DNA from: Minicystis rosea
Lineage (GTDB): Bacteria > Myxococcota_A > Polyangia > Polyangiales > Polyangiaceae
Reading direction: 5' to 3'
NCBI GenBank assembly: GCA_001931535.1
Contig: CP016211.1
Coordinates: 14,833,501 to 14,897,500 of the forward strand
DNA: 64,000 nt
A program made the position numbers and the translations under genes. Shown here one piece after another: positions 50,117 to 58,750 of the stretch (its first letter is position 1; the number at the start of each line of letters is the position of its first letter). The notes under the pieces are model-generated. The model made no database searches and was not told where the DNA came from. It saw nothing but the letters and a program-made list of their open reading frames with translations.

Positions 50117-50911
50117 ATGAGCCGCCTCCGTATTCTCACGCTCAACATCTGGAACCGTCAGGGGCCGTGGGAGCAGCGGGTGAAGCTCATCCGCGCCGGA
50201 ATCCGCGCGCTCGCCCCGGATGTCGTGGGCCTGCAGGAAGTGCTGGAGCGCGACGGCCAGTCGCAGGCGCACGAGATCGCCGAGGGGCTCGGGTACGAGG
50301 TCGCCTTCGGGGTCGCGCACGAGCTCGGAGGCGGCGTGAATTTCGGCAACGCGGTGCTCTCGCGCTGGCCCATCGCTTCGTGCACGCCCATCGCGCTGCC
50401 GACGGGCGCGACGGACGAGCGGCGCGCGCTCGTCTTCGCCGAGATCGATTCGCCGCACGGCAAGATCCCGTTCTTCGTCACCCACCTCAATTGGAAGCTC
50501 CATCACGGCATCGTCCGGGAGCGCCAGGTCGTGGCCATCGCCGGTCACGTGAAGGCCGCGGCGCCCATTGCGGGGCTGCCCCCCGTTCTCGTGGGTGATT
50601 TCAACGCGGACCCCGACTCGGCCGAGATCCGCTTCCTCAAAGGCCTGCAATCGCTCGAAGGGCAGAGCACCTATTTCGCCGATTGCTTCGGCCTCACCGG
50701 CATGGGGCCGGGCTACACCTTCGACGCGACCAGGAACCCTTTCGCGGCCATCACGCACGAGCCTCCTCGTCGTATCGACTACGTCTTCGTGCGTGGCCCC
50801 GACACGGCCGTTCGCGGCAAGCCGCTCCATGCGCGGGTGGTGATGGAGGACGTCGACGGCGGCGTCGCGGCCACCGACCATTACGGCGTCTATGCGGAGA
50901 TCTCGATTTGA
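50117..50911 (+). CDS. Cytosolic endonuclease/exonuclease/phosphatase (EEP) family hydrolase
   Basis: 264 residues, a single EEP domain without signal peptide. Motifs in order are LRILTLNIWNRQGPW, DVVGLQEVLERD with the metal-binding Glu, NFGNAVLSRWPI, FFVTHLNWKLHHG with a catalytic His, VLVGDFNADPDS and ATDHYGVYAEI with the terminal Asp-His. Such enzymes cleave phosphodiesters in nucleic acids, sphingomyelin-like lipids or inositol phosphates; the substrate cannot be told. The start is ATG 50117. Confidence 0.87.
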   Translation: MSRLRILTLNIWNRQGPWEQRVKLIRAGIRALAPDVVGLQEVLERDGQSQAHEIAEGLGYEVAFGVAHELGGGVNFGNAVLSRWPIASCTPIALPTGATDERRALVFAEIDSPHGKIPFFVTHLNWKLHHGIVRERQVVAIAGHVKAAAPIAGLPPVLVGDFNADPDSAEIRFLKGLQSLEGQSTYFADCFGLTGMGPGYTFDATRNPFAAITHEPPRRIDYVFVRGPDTAVRGKPLHARVVMEDVDGGVAATDHYGVYAEISI

Positions 50912-51108
50912 GCGCCCGGAAAGCGGCGTTGCCCTTTCCCTCCACACGCGTGTGAATGCGCGATTGCGGTGGATGCGCGCGGGACGCGAGGATCCCGCGG
51001 ACGAGAATCGGCGCACGCGCGCGTCTTTCTGAATCGCGGGTTACGCCCGTCCACGTTGCTTCGTCAACACGCACCCTCCGCGCGCCGAGCTTGCTACAGT
51101 GCGCGGGC

Positions 51109-52668
51109 GTGAAGCGCTTTGCTCTCCCGATCCTCGTCGCGCTCTCGGCGCTCCCGGCCGCGATGGCTGCGACGCCGGACGCGCAGCGCGCGCCTTGTCA
51201 GGGCTCGGTGGACGAAGCGCGCCGCCACATGGAGCGCGGCTTCGATCTCTACGACAAGAAGCAGTTCCCCGAGGCGGCGGCCGAGTTCGATGCGGCCTAC
51301 AAGGCGCAGCCCTTCAGCGCGTTCCTCGCCAATGCGGCGATGGCGTATCAGGCCGCGCTCGATCTGACCGCCGCCATCGCGCGCTACGAAGCCTTCCTCG
51401 CCGCGGAGCCGAACCCGCCCGATCTCGCGCGCATCCGCGCCAACATCGTGTGGCTCAAGGCGCAGCAGGCCGCGCGCCTCGCGGCCTATGGTGACGCAGG
51501 CGCGCTCGACGGCGGCGCGCTCGATTCATCGCCGCCGCCTCCAATGGATCCGAGCCGCACCGCGCGCTCGCAGATCATCGTGGCCAGCGATCCGCCGGAC
51601 GCGCCGCTCTACGTCTACCAGCGCCGTCCAGGCGCGCCGGCCTTCGTGTCGGGCGGCCCCAACCCGGGTTGGGACAAGGTCGCGTCGGCGGCGCGCACGC
51701 CGCACGATCTCTCGCTCGGGCCGGGCGATTACCACGTCGTCATCGACGCCTTCAAAGACTACAAGCGCGTGGAGACGGATCTCGCGCTCTTGCCCGGGCA
51801 CCTCTACGAGCTCAAGGCCGTGCTCTCGCAGGGCGAGTTCATGGGCTTTCTCCGCGTGCTCTCGCCCGCGCCGGGCACCCGCATCTACGTCGACGATCCG
51901 CCGCCGCACAAGAAGCCGCCGTGGGGGCGTGCGCCGCACGGCGCGTTGCTCGAGAGCGGACCGCATCAGGTCTGGCTCGAGGCGCCGGGCTTCGAGCCCA
52001 AGGTCGAGAAGGTCGTGATCGAGCACGGCAAGACGGCGGAGGTCACGCCGGCGTTGGAGCGCGTGCGCTACGGCTATCTCCGCGTCGATGGCAACGCCGA
52101 GGAGGTGACCGTGAAGGTCGACGGCGAGCGCCGCGGCCTCTACGTGCCCATCGGCGAGCCGCTGCGCATCCGGCTCGCGTCGGGCGCGCACAAGCTCGAG
52201 CTCGAAGCGAATGGACGCAAGACGTACGCGGGCGACATCGAGGTCCCCCGCGGGCAGGAGCTCGCCGTGCACGGGCGGCTCAGCTACAAGCCCGCGCGCA
52301 GCAGCACGGTGGTGAGCGGCGCGCTCGCCGTCGGCGCCATCGTGGGCGGCATCGCGCTCCTTCGTCAGGCCGGCATGCCTGCGGAGCCGACCGCGGGATC
52401 ACCGCCCGGCAATGCGCCCACCAATGCAGCGACGTGGCTGCGCGTCGGCGGCGGCGCGTCCTTCGCAGTGGCCGCGTTGCTCGGTGCCTCGACCGTGTAT
52501 TCGATCGTCAAAGACCCCACCCCGCCGTCGACCGTGAAGCTCGACAAGCCCAAAGATCTCGATGATTCCGAGCTCGACGTGCCCGCCGGCGGCTTCGTGC
52601 CCGGCGTGCGCGGTCGCGTGCTCGGCGACGACGCGCGCGCGACCTCGCGACGGTGTGGTGTCTTATAA
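51109..52668 (+). CDS. Exported TPR and PEGA-repeat protein
   Basis: 519 residues. A signal peptide (KRFALPILVALSALPAAMA) is followed by TPR-like helices (ARRHMERGFDLYDKKQFPEA, AAEFDAAYKAQPFSAFLANA, IARYEAFLAAEPNPPDLARI). Three PEGA-type beta modules come next (IIVASDPPDAPLYVYQRRPG, LRVLSPAPGTRIYVDDPPPH, YGYLRVDGNAEEVTVKVDGE). Two hydrophobic stretches near the C-terminus (VVSGALAVGAIVGGIALL and SFAVAALLGASTVYSIV) suggest membrane anchoring. Myxobacteria encode many such proteins, probably scaffolds in the envelope. Start GTG 51109 gives the signal peptide. Confidence 0.8.
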   Translation: MKRFALPILVALSALPAAMAATPDAQRAPCQGSVDEARRHMERGFDLYDKKQFPEAAAEFDAAYKAQPFSAFLANAAMAYQAALDLTAAIARYEAFLAAEPNPPDLARIRANIVWLKAQQAARLAAYGDAGALDGGALDSSPPPPMDPSRTARSQIIVASDPPDAPLYVYQRRPGAPAFVSGGPNPGWDKVASAARTPHDLSLGPGDYHVVIDAFKDYKRVETDLALLPGHLYELKAVLSQGEFMGFLRVLSPAPGTRIYVDDPPPHKKPPWGRAPHGALLESGPHQVWLEAPGFEPKVEKVVIEHGKTAEVTPALERVRYGYLRVDGNAEEVTVKVDGERRGLYVPIGEPLRIRLASGAHKLELEANGRKTYAGDIEVPRGQELAVHGRLSYKPARSSTVVSGALAVGAIVGGIALLRQAGMPAEPTAGSPPGNAPTNAATWLRVGGGASFAVAALLGASTVYSIVKDPTPPSTVKLDKPKDLDDSELDVPAGGFVPGVRGRVLGDDARATSRRCGVL

Positions 52669-52841
52669 ATCCTCATTGGGATCCCATTGGGGCAGCGCTC
52701 GATGCAAGACGCGAACGTCGTCGTTCGTAGCGGCAAATTCATCCATCACTGCAAGGTGCGTCTTTCGTCGTCAGGGCATCTTGGCGCCGCGGCGAAGGTC
52801 CGGCACCTTGGCAGACTACACGGGGGCTCGTGGAGACGCGA

Positions 52842-53414
52842 ATGAACGAACGACGGCACTTTCTTCAGGTCCTGGGAGGCTCGTTGGTCGCTGGTGGCAT
52901 GGCGACCGGCGCGGGGTGCGGCAGCAGCGGTGAGCCGGGATCCGGCGGCAGTGGGGGCACCACGGGCACGGGCGGTGACGGCACCGGCGGTGGCAGCACC
53001 ACCGCGAGCAGCAGCAGCAGCACGACGAGCACGAGCAGCAGCACCACCGCGAGCAGCAGCTCGGGCGGCTGCGCGCCCACGGGCGTGGACGTGGGGACGG
53101 CCGACAAATACACGACCGACGGGCTGCACAAAGTCTCGGCGACCAAGGTGCTCGTCGGGCGCGACGGCGGCGGGCTCTTCGCGCGGAGCTCGCTCTGCAC
53201 GCACATGAGCTGCAACCTCAACACGTTCGGCACCCTCATCGCGTCGGGCATCCGCTGCACGTGCCACGGCGCGGAGTACGACACGACCGGCAAGGTCACC
53301 ATGGGCCCGGCCACGAAGGAGCTCAAGTCGTACAAGCTCACGCAGGAGTGCGACGGCACCCTGCGCGTCGACACGCTCACCGAGGTCGATCCCGCCGAGC
53401 GCCTCGTGGTCTGA
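52842..53414 (+). CDS. Rieske [2Fe-2S] protein with Tat-like leader
   Basis: 190 residues. The leader MNERRHFLQVLGGSLVAGG has a twin-arginine motif and reaches a cysteine (GAGCG), so it may be Tat-exported and lipidated. A Gly/Thr/Ser linker of about 55 residues leads to a Rieske domain: LCTHMSCNLN gives the first Cys and His, and CTCHGAEYD gives CxxH for the second pair. The domain is small and stands alone, without cytochrome b, so it is not a bc1 subunit here. It could be a periplasmic electron carrier. ATG 52842 is preferred to GTG 52830 because GGAGA lies seven bases upstream. Confidence 0.85.
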   Translation: MNERRHFLQVLGGSLVAGGMATGAGCGSSGEPGSGGSGGTTGTGGDGTGGGSTTASSSSSTTSTSSSTTASSSSGGCAPTGVDVGTADKYTTDGLHKVSATKVLVGRDGGGLFARSSLCTHMSCNLNTFGTLIASGIRCTCHGAEYDTTGKVTMGPATKELKSYKLTQECDGTLRVDTLTEVDPAERLVV

Positions 53415-54113
53415 AGGCGCGACGGCAAACATGATGTGACCGAGAGCGCCGCGCTCGCGACGCGCCTCGGTCACATCGAAGCTCCTACCCATCGATTCAT
53501 GTCACGCATGGGGCTTTGACGGCGCGCTGCCGCCCACGCCCAAAGCACTGTCGCCGCGGCTCGCCGACAAGCACGCTCGGCGCCGTCGGACGCAAGGGCG
53601 TTTGGCGGTGCGCCCGTGTTGCGTGATAGCCAATTTGAACGTGGTCTCTTCGGGCTCGATATCGATCTGGGAGAGCCCTTGTCACGGACACGTCTCACCA
53701 TCGTGTCACATTCGTCGTCATGCGGTTGCCGCGGAGGGAGCGAGCGTGGGCGACGCCCATTCCCGCATGGGGCCCCCGCAAGCGTCGCCGGAGCGCCCCA
53801 CATCATGGGTGGATGGAGGTGCTCCAATTTGCTCCGCCTGCGTCATGCGCATATCGAGCCATCACGCGACGCGCGATCGCTGCCGCGGAAATGGATTCGC
53901 TCGCCATTTCTCGGGCAGAAGCAGCGCGGCGCCGCCGGCGCGTTTGGTATGACAGCGCGCGGGCGATGTTGGGCCGATTACTGCCTTGACAAGCGAACGC
54001 GCTTCGAATGAAAGTGGCGCACTCCGTCCAAGACACGGTTTAGCCCCCGAGGGGGTGCCGGCATGTGCTGGTAACTTCGTGTCGTCGTAGGACGGGGCAG
54101 GGGTGATTCGCGC
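53415..54113. other. Gap before the injection-system locus
   Basis: About 700 bases between the Rieske gene and the first injection-system gene. It holds a terminator-like hairpin near its start. A possible -35 box, TTGACA at 53986-53991, lies about 130 bases before the DUF4255 gene, but I cannot point to a convincing -10. No gene is supported. Confidence 0.4.
53434..53476 (+). terminator. Hairpin after the Rieske gene
   Basis: ATGTGACCGAG (53434-53444) and CTCGGTCACAT (53466-53476) are perfect reverse complements, with further GC pairing inside, beginning 20 bases after the stop codon. Confidence 0.55.
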
Positions 54114-54686
54114 ATGTTCCAGGACTTGGACAGCACATTGGCTGAGCTCCTCAAACGGGGCTTACCACCGGCGCTGGCCAATCAGGTGAGCATCAGCTTC
54201 GACACGCCGGATGCCCAGTTTCCCCCATCGTCTCTCGCGTTACCGACGCTGAACCTCTTTCTCTACGAGATCCAAGAGAATCGTGAGCTTCGCTCGACCG
54301 AGCCGCTCCTCGAGCGGCAGGCTTCGGGAAGGGTTTTGAGCTTACCGCCGCCCGTCCGGGTGGATTGTCGTTATCTCGTCACCGCATGGGCCAAGCCGGG
54401 CGTGCCTCTGCCTCATCAGGACGAGCATCGGATTCTGGGCGAGGCGCTTCGGGTGTTGCTGCGTCACCGCGAGATCCCATCGGAGGCGCTGCGCGGAGAT
54501 CTGGTGACGCAGGCCCTGCCACTCCGTACCGTCGTTCTCCAAGGTGGCCAGCAGCAGTCTCGTGTCGACATCTGGCAGGCGCTCGGCGGCAAGCCGCGGG
54601 CGTCTTTCTATTATGCGGTCACCGTCGGCGTCGAGGTCGGCGAGCCCGAGGACGTCGGGGCCGTGGCTTCGGTGGTGAAGGCCTGA
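54114..54686 (+). CDS. eCIS DUF4255 protein (Afp16/Pvc16-like tube terminator)
   Basis: 190 residues. The layout FQDLDSTLAELLKR, VSISFDTPDAQFPPSSLALPTLNLFLYEIQEN and LPPPVRVDCRYLVTAWAK, then LRVLLRHREIPSEALRG, is that of DUF4255 proteins. In Afp/PVC particles these cap and terminate the tube and sheath at the distal end. Length fits the family. It is the first gene of the locus, preceded by a weak AGGGG. Everything from here to the right edge is on the same strand with gaps from overlap to about 45 bases, so one operon is likely. Confidence 0.85.
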   Translation: MFQDLDSTLAELLKRGLPPALANQVSISFDTPDAQFPPSSLALPTLNLFLYEIQENRELRSTEPLLERQASGRVLSLPPPVRVDCRYLVTAWAKPGVPLPHQDEHRILGEALRVLLRHREIPSEALRGDLVTQALPLRTVVLQGGQQQSRVDIWQALGGKPRASFYYAVTVGVEVGEPEDVGAVASVVKA

Positions 54687-54701
54687 TCGATGGGAGCGGT
54701 G

Positions 54702-55322
54702 ATGACGACATGGCTGAAGTGGTCGCCCACCGCGCATCAGGCGGCGATTGCGGGCAAGGTCGTCGATGCCGAGACGCAGCGTCCGGTGGCCGGCGTCGCC
54801 GTGGCGATCACGGCGATGCCGCCGTCGTTCCAAGAGTGGCTCTCGCTCCAGGCGATTGCGCGCGGTGGTGGATGGGACGCGCTGATCGAGCGGCCGGATC
54901 GCACCGTGACGGCGGTCGATGGGTGCTTTCGTTTCGTCGACCTGCCCAATGGGGATTACACGCTTTCGTTTCGCGATCCTCGCGGGGGCCGGCATCACGG
55001 CTCCACGCAGCGGAGCGTGACCGTGATCCGCGGCGCGGATGGGCTCGTGCCTTTGAACGTTCAGCTCGTGAGCCTGCCCCCTACCGCCGTTCGGGGCCTT
55101 CTCACGAGCAGCGCCTCGGCGGCGCCGCTGCCGATGGCCCGGGTGCGGGTGCGCGGGAGCGGCGAGATCGCGTATGGCGACGCGAGCGGCCGCTTCTATT
55201 TGACCGGCGTCGAGCCGGGGCAACGCACGTTGGACATCACGGCGATTGGATACCCACCTTCGACGACGGTCGCCGCGGTCGTCGAAGGCCAGATTACGGA
55301 CGTGGGCTCCATCGAGCTCTGA
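54702..55322 (+). CDS. Carboxypeptidase-regulatory-like domain protein in the eCIS locus
   Basis: 206 residues. Two transthyretin-like (CarboxypepD_reg) modules are seen: AAIAGKVVDAETQRPVAGVA with CFRFVDLPNGDYTLSFRDP, and VRGLLTSSASAAPLPMARVR with GRFYLTGVEPGQRTLDI. These are beta-sandwich binding or structural modules, not enzymes. There is no signal peptide, so it probably stays cytoplasmic with the particle. ATG 54702 is chosen for the GGGAG six bases upstream; ATG 54690 has none. The position between the terminator and sheath genes suggests a particle-associated role, perhaps decoration or assembly; this is inference. Confidence 0.7.
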   Translation: MTTWLKWSPTAHQAAIAGKVVDAETQRPVAGVAVAITAMPPSFQEWLSLQAIARGGGWDALIERPDRTVTAVDGCFRFVDLPNGDYTLSFRDPRGGRHHGSTQRSVTVIRGADGLVPLNVQLVSLPPTAVRGLLTSSASAAPLPMARVRVRGSGEIAYGDASGRFYLTGVEPGQRTLDITAIGYPPSTTVAAVVEGQITDVGSIEL

Positions 55323-55368
55323 GACATCGAGCGGAGGCCGGAGCCCGCCGACCGCTGAAGGAGACACC

Positions 55369-56526
55369 ATGATCGACTACGCGAAGAAAGCGCCCGGAGT
55401 CTACGTCGAGCAAGTCCTAGCCGGGACTGCGCCCATCGCCGGCGCCAGCACCAGCACGGCCGGGTTCGTCGGGATCGCTCCAACCTCGATTCCGAGCGGC
55501 CTCGCGCCGGTCGGCCGGGTGCAGCTCGTCACCAACTTCACCGAGTTCAAGAGCGCGTTCGGCGACTTCTCGACCGATTCCGCGCAGAGCAATCTCGCTC
55601 ATGCCGTCTACGGCTTCTTCAACAACGGCGGCTCGCGCTGCTACGTGACGTGGGTGGCGCCGTCCGCCGGCGGTGTCGACATCGCGCCCGCCCTCGCGCT
55701 GCTCGAGCCCATCGACGAGATCTCGATCGTCGCGGCCCCCGGCCTGACGGATCCGACGCACTACGCGGCGCTCGTCGCGCACTGCGCGTCGATGCCCGAG
55801 CGCTTCGCCATCCTCGATACCGCGCGCGATCTCCCGAACGACAACCTCTCGCTCCTGACGGCGACGCCCGGCAACAACCAAACGAGCCTGTTGCCCGGCA
55901 ATGCGGACTCCGCGGCGCTCTACTTCCCCTGGATTCAGGTCTTCGATCCGGCGAGCAAAGCCACGAAGTTCGTCCCGCCGAGCGGGCACATGGCCGGTGT
56001 CTATGCGCGCGTGGACGGGCAGCGCGGTGTCTTCAAGGCGCCCGCCAACGAGGTGATCCACGGCGCGACCGATCTTCGATATGCCATCAGCCGGCAACAG
56101 CAGGACGGGCTCAACCCGCAGGGGGTCAATTGCCTGCGCCGGGTCAATGGCAACATCCGTGTCTGGGGCGCGCGCACGGTCGGTGGCAGCGCCAATGCGG
56201 ACTTCACCTATGTCAACGTGCGCCGGCTCTTCAACTACATCCGTGGATCGATCGAGCAGGGCACGCAGTGGGCCGTCTTCGAGCCCAACAACCCCGATCT
56301 CTGGGGCCGCATCACGCGCAACGTGACGGCGTTCCTCCAGATCGTGTGGCAGTCCGGCGGGCTCATCGGCGAGACGGCGGACAAGGCGTTTTACGTGAAG
56401 TGCGACGCGGAGACGAACCCGCCGGCCGTGCGCGATCTCGGCCAGGTGGTGACCGAGGTCGGCGTGGCCATCACGCGGCCCGCGGAGTTCGTCGTCTTCA
56501 GGCTCGGGCAGACGGCTGCGAGCTGA
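55369..56526 (+). CDS. eCIS contractile sheath protein 1
   Basis: 385 residues. The start MIDYAKKAPGVYVEQVLAG and the segments AGFVGIAPTSIPSGL, AVYGFFNNGGSRCYVTWV, YFPWIQVFDPASKATKFVPP, SGHMAGVYARVDGQRGVFKA and GVNCLRRVNGNIRVWGARTV, then the C-terminal LGQVVTEVGVAITRPAEFVV, are diagnostic of phage-tail/eCIS sheath proteins (Afp2-4 class). It polymerises around the tube and contracts to drive it out. AAGGAGACACC precedes ATG 55369. The second sheath gene starts nine bases after its stop. The two differ in the central domain. Confidence 0.95.
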   Translation: MIDYAKKAPGVYVEQVLAGTAPIAGASTSTAGFVGIAPTSIPSGLAPVGRVQLVTNFTEFKSAFGDFSTDSAQSNLAHAVYGFFNNGGSRCYVTWVAPSAGGVDIAPALALLEPIDEISIVAAPGLTDPTHYAALVAHCASMPERFAILDTARDLPNDNLSLLTATPGNNQTSLLPGNADSAALYFPWIQVFDPASKATKFVPPSGHMAGVYARVDGQRGVFKAPANEVIHGATDLRYAISRQQQDGLNPQGVNCLRRVNGNIRVWGARTVGGSANADFTYVNVRRLFNYIRGSIEQGTQWAVFEPNNPDLWGRITRNVTAFLQIVWQSGGLIGETADKAFYVKCDAETNPPAVRDLGQVVTEVGVAITRPAEFVVFRLGQTAAS

Positions 56527-56535
56527 GGAGCGACG

Positions 56536-57726
56536 ATGCCCACGCATGTCGAGCAGAGGACGCCGCGCGTCTATTTCGAGCAGGTGCTCCGCGAGCCGGA
56601 GCCCACGTTCGAGACCGGCGTGCCCGCGTTCATCGGGCTCGGCGCCGTCACCGAGGCCGTGCGTCTCGCGCTGGCGGAGCCGAGCGCGGCGGGCGCCGGC
56701 GTGGCGGCGCTCGACGCCGCGAGCTTTTCGCAGCTCGAAGCGCGCGCGGGCGCGGTGTGGGGCGATGGGTATCTCGGCTTCGCGGTGCGCGGCTTCTTCC
56801 AGAATGGAGGCCGGCGCTGCTACGTGGTGATCCCGCCGGCCGGCGGCCTCGCCAAAGGCCTCTCCGCGCTCGACACCATCGACGACATCGATCTCGTGTG
56901 CGCGCCCGATCTCGCGGCGATGGACACGGCATCCATGATCGAGGGGCAGCGGCAGCTCGTCGCGTTCTGCGCGGCGCACGGCGGTTGCTTCGCGATCCTC
57001 GATGGGATCGGATCCCGCGTCCCCGACGACGCCGTCGATCTCGCCGCGTTGCAGAGCCATCGCCAGGCGCTCGTCGCGGATCTCGTGGGGCTCGAGAACG
57101 CAGGGCTCTATGCGCCGTGGATCAAGGTCGAGGACGCGCCCGGCGCCGGGTTCGTGCCGCCGTGCGGCCACGTGGCCGGCGTGATCGCGCGCACCGACGG
57201 GCTCGCCGGCGTCCACAAGGCACCTGCGAATGCGGTGCTCGAGGGCGTGATCGATCTGCAGCTCCGCATCGACGAGAACGCGCAGCGGACGTTGAACCCG
57301 GTGGGGATCAACTGCCTGCGCGCGTTTCCCGGGCGGGGCGTGCGCGTCTTCGGCGCGCGGACGCTGAGCACCGAAGAATCGTGGCGATACGTGAGCGTGC
57401 GCCGGCTCGTGCTGACCATCGGCCGGTGGCTCGAGGAGAGCATGGCGGACGTGGTCTTCGAGCCCAACGACATTCGGCTCTGGGCGCGGATCGGCCGTGA
57501 CGTGGGCGCCTTCCTCGAAGGGCTGCGCGTCGCCGGCGCGCTCACGGGCGACACGCCGAAAGAGGCCTTCTTCGTGAAGTGCGACGACGAGACCAACCCA
57601 CCGGCGACACGCGATCTGGGCATGGTCGTGACCGAGATCGGCGTCGCCCCCGTGAGGCCCGGCGAGTTCATCGTGGTGCGCGTGAGCAGCAGCGCAGACG
57701 GGGCGGCGGCCGAAACGCCTGCGTAA
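56536..57726 (+). CDS. eCIS contractile sheath protein 2
   Basis: 396 residues, similar in order to sheath 1: PRVYFEQVLREPEPTFETGV, FVPPCGHVAGVIARTDGLAG, GINCLRAFPGRGVRVFGART, RRLVLTIGRWLEESMADVVF and LGMVVTEIGVAPVRPGEFIV. The N-terminal outer domain differs. Multiple sheath paralogues are common in Afp/PVC loci, where one may form the ring near the baseplate. GAGGAG lies before ATG 56536. Confidence 0.94.
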   Translation: MPTHVEQRTPRVYFEQVLREPEPTFETGVPAFIGLGAVTEAVRLALAEPSAAGAGVAALDAASFSQLEARAGAVWGDGYLGFAVRGFFQNGGRRCYVVIPPAGGLAKGLSALDTIDDIDLVCAPDLAAMDTASMIEGQRQLVAFCAAHGGCFAILDGIGSRVPDDAVDLAALQSHRQALVADLVGLENAGLYAPWIKVEDAPGAGFVPPCGHVAGVIARTDGLAGVHKAPANAVLEGVIDLQLRIDENAQRTLNPVGINCLRAFPGRGVRVFGARTLSTEESWRYVSVRRLVLTIGRWLEESMADVVFEPNDIRLWARIGRDVGAFLEGLRVAGALTGDTPKEAFFVKCDDETNPPATRDLGMVVTEIGVAPVRPGEFIVVRVSSSADGAAAETPA

Positions 57727-57750
57727 GACATCTAGAGAGGAGCGAGAGAC

Positions 57751-58194
57751 ATGGCCATCGAACGAAAAGATCCCTTCAGCGGCTACAACTTCGCGGTCGA
57801 GATGGACGGCATCACCCGGATGGGTTTCAAGCAATGCTCCGGTCTCGACAGCACCACGGAGGCGACGAAATACCGAGAGGGCACCGATCCCACGCTGGCG
57901 CAGCGCCAGCTCCCCGGCATGTTGAGCTTCTCCAACATCCAGCTCCAGCGCGGCATCACCGATGATCGCGCGCTCTGGGATTGGCGCGCTCAGGTCGCGA
58001 GCGGCGCCGCCCCCACGCGCCGCACGATCTCCATCATCCTCCGCGACAATGCCGGCGCCGAGAAGATCCGGTGGAACGTCAAGAATTGCTGGCCCGTGAA
58101 GTGGAGCGGCCCGAGCTTCGACGCCACGTCGGACGCGGTCGGCATCGAGACGCTGGAGCTCGCGCACGAGGGCCTCGAGGTTCAGAAGTGGTAG
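57751..58194 (+). CDS. eCIS inner tube protein 1 (gp19/Afp1-like)
   Basis: 147 residues: DPFSGYNFAVEMDGITRMGF, KQCSGLDSTTEATKYREGTD, LQRGITDDRALWDWRAQV and CWPVKWSGPSFDATSDAVGI, then ETLELAHEGLEV. This is the T4-gp19 tail-tube fold (Hcp-related) that stacks as hexameric rings. GAGAGGAG precedes the ATG. Its stop overlaps the GTG start of the next gene. Confidence 0.95.
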   Translation: MAIERKDPFSGYNFAVEMDGITRMGFKQCSGLDSTTEATKYREGTDPTLAQRQLPGMLSFSNIQLQRGITDDRALWDWRAQVASGAAPTRRTISIILRDNAGAEKIRWNVKNCWPVKWSGPSFDATSDAVGIETLELAHEGLEVQKW

Positions 58195-58565
58195 CAGAGG
58201 CGCGGCCAACGGAGTTCCCTTTCACGCTGCCCTTCGGCTTCGTCGGGCCGGACGGCGCCGTGCACCGTGAAGGCACGATGCGGCTCTCCACCGCCTATGA
58301 CGAGATCGCGCCGCTCAAGGACCCGCGGGTGCAGGCGAACCCGGGATATTTGCTCATCATCCTTCTCTCGCGGGTGATCGTGAAGCTCGGTGGGCTCGAG
58401 TTCATCAACCCCAAGGTGATCGAGGGGCTGTTCTCCGGTGATCTGATTTACCTGCAGGACCTTTATCGGCGCATCAACGAGAACGGCCATTCCCGCCTCG
58501 TCGTCACCTGTCCTCATTGCGAGGGCAGCTTTCAGGTGGAGACCGCGTCCCCGGGGGAAGCTTGA
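58188..58565 (+). CDS. Small eCIS-locus protein with CxxC motif, possible tail-assembly factor
   Basis: 125 residues beginning at GTG 58188, inside the end of the tube gene (stop 58192-58194). It reads EFPFTLPFGFVGPDGAVHRE, GTMRLSTAYDEIAPLKDPRV and VIVKLGGLEFINPKVIEGLF, and ends with LVVTCPHCEGSFQVE, a CPHC pair that could bind zinc. The first half resembles phage tail-assembly chaperone proteins encoded between tube and tape-measure genes. The overlapping arrangement suggests translational coupling. The function is inferred from position. Confidence 0.7.
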   Translation: MVAEARPTEFPFTLPFGFVGPDGAVHREGTMRLSTAYDEIAPLKDPRVQANPGYLLIILLSRVIVKLGGLEFINPKVIEGLFSGDLIYLQDLYRRINENGHSRLVVTCPHCEGSFQVETASPGEA

Positions 58566-58732
58566 GCTACCCCTCGGACCGTCTGTTCGAGGAGGTAGCG
58601 TACGTGTCGTATTACCTGCATTGGTCCCGCGATGAAGTGATGTCGATGGACCATCGCGAGCGGCAACGCTGGGTGGCCGAGGTCGCGCGGATGAACGAGC
58701 AGAGGAACGAAGAGGGATCTCGGCGCGGTTAG
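58562..58732 (+). CDS. DUF6760-like small eCIS protein
   Basis: 56 residues from TTG 58562, which overlaps the previous stop as TTGA and has GGGGGAAG just upstream. The sequence SYPSDRLFEEVAYVSYYLHW, then SRDEVMSMDHRERQRWVAEV, is helical and matches the small DUF6760-type protein found next to phage-tail-like genes. A longer in-frame version from 58517 would lie within the preceding gene and lacks family support. The role is unknown, probably a chaperone partner of the preceding protein. Confidence 0.72.
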   Translation: MSYPSDRLFEEVAYVSYYLHWSRDEVMSMDHRERQRWVAEVARMNEQRNEEGSRRG

Positions 58733-58750
58733 CCGAAACGAGAGAAAACG

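Noticed and set aside
55417..58209. A 930-codon minus-strand open frame across the sheath and tube genes
   Set aside because: It is antisense to clearly recognised phage-tail-like genes and has the biased composition typical of such shadows.
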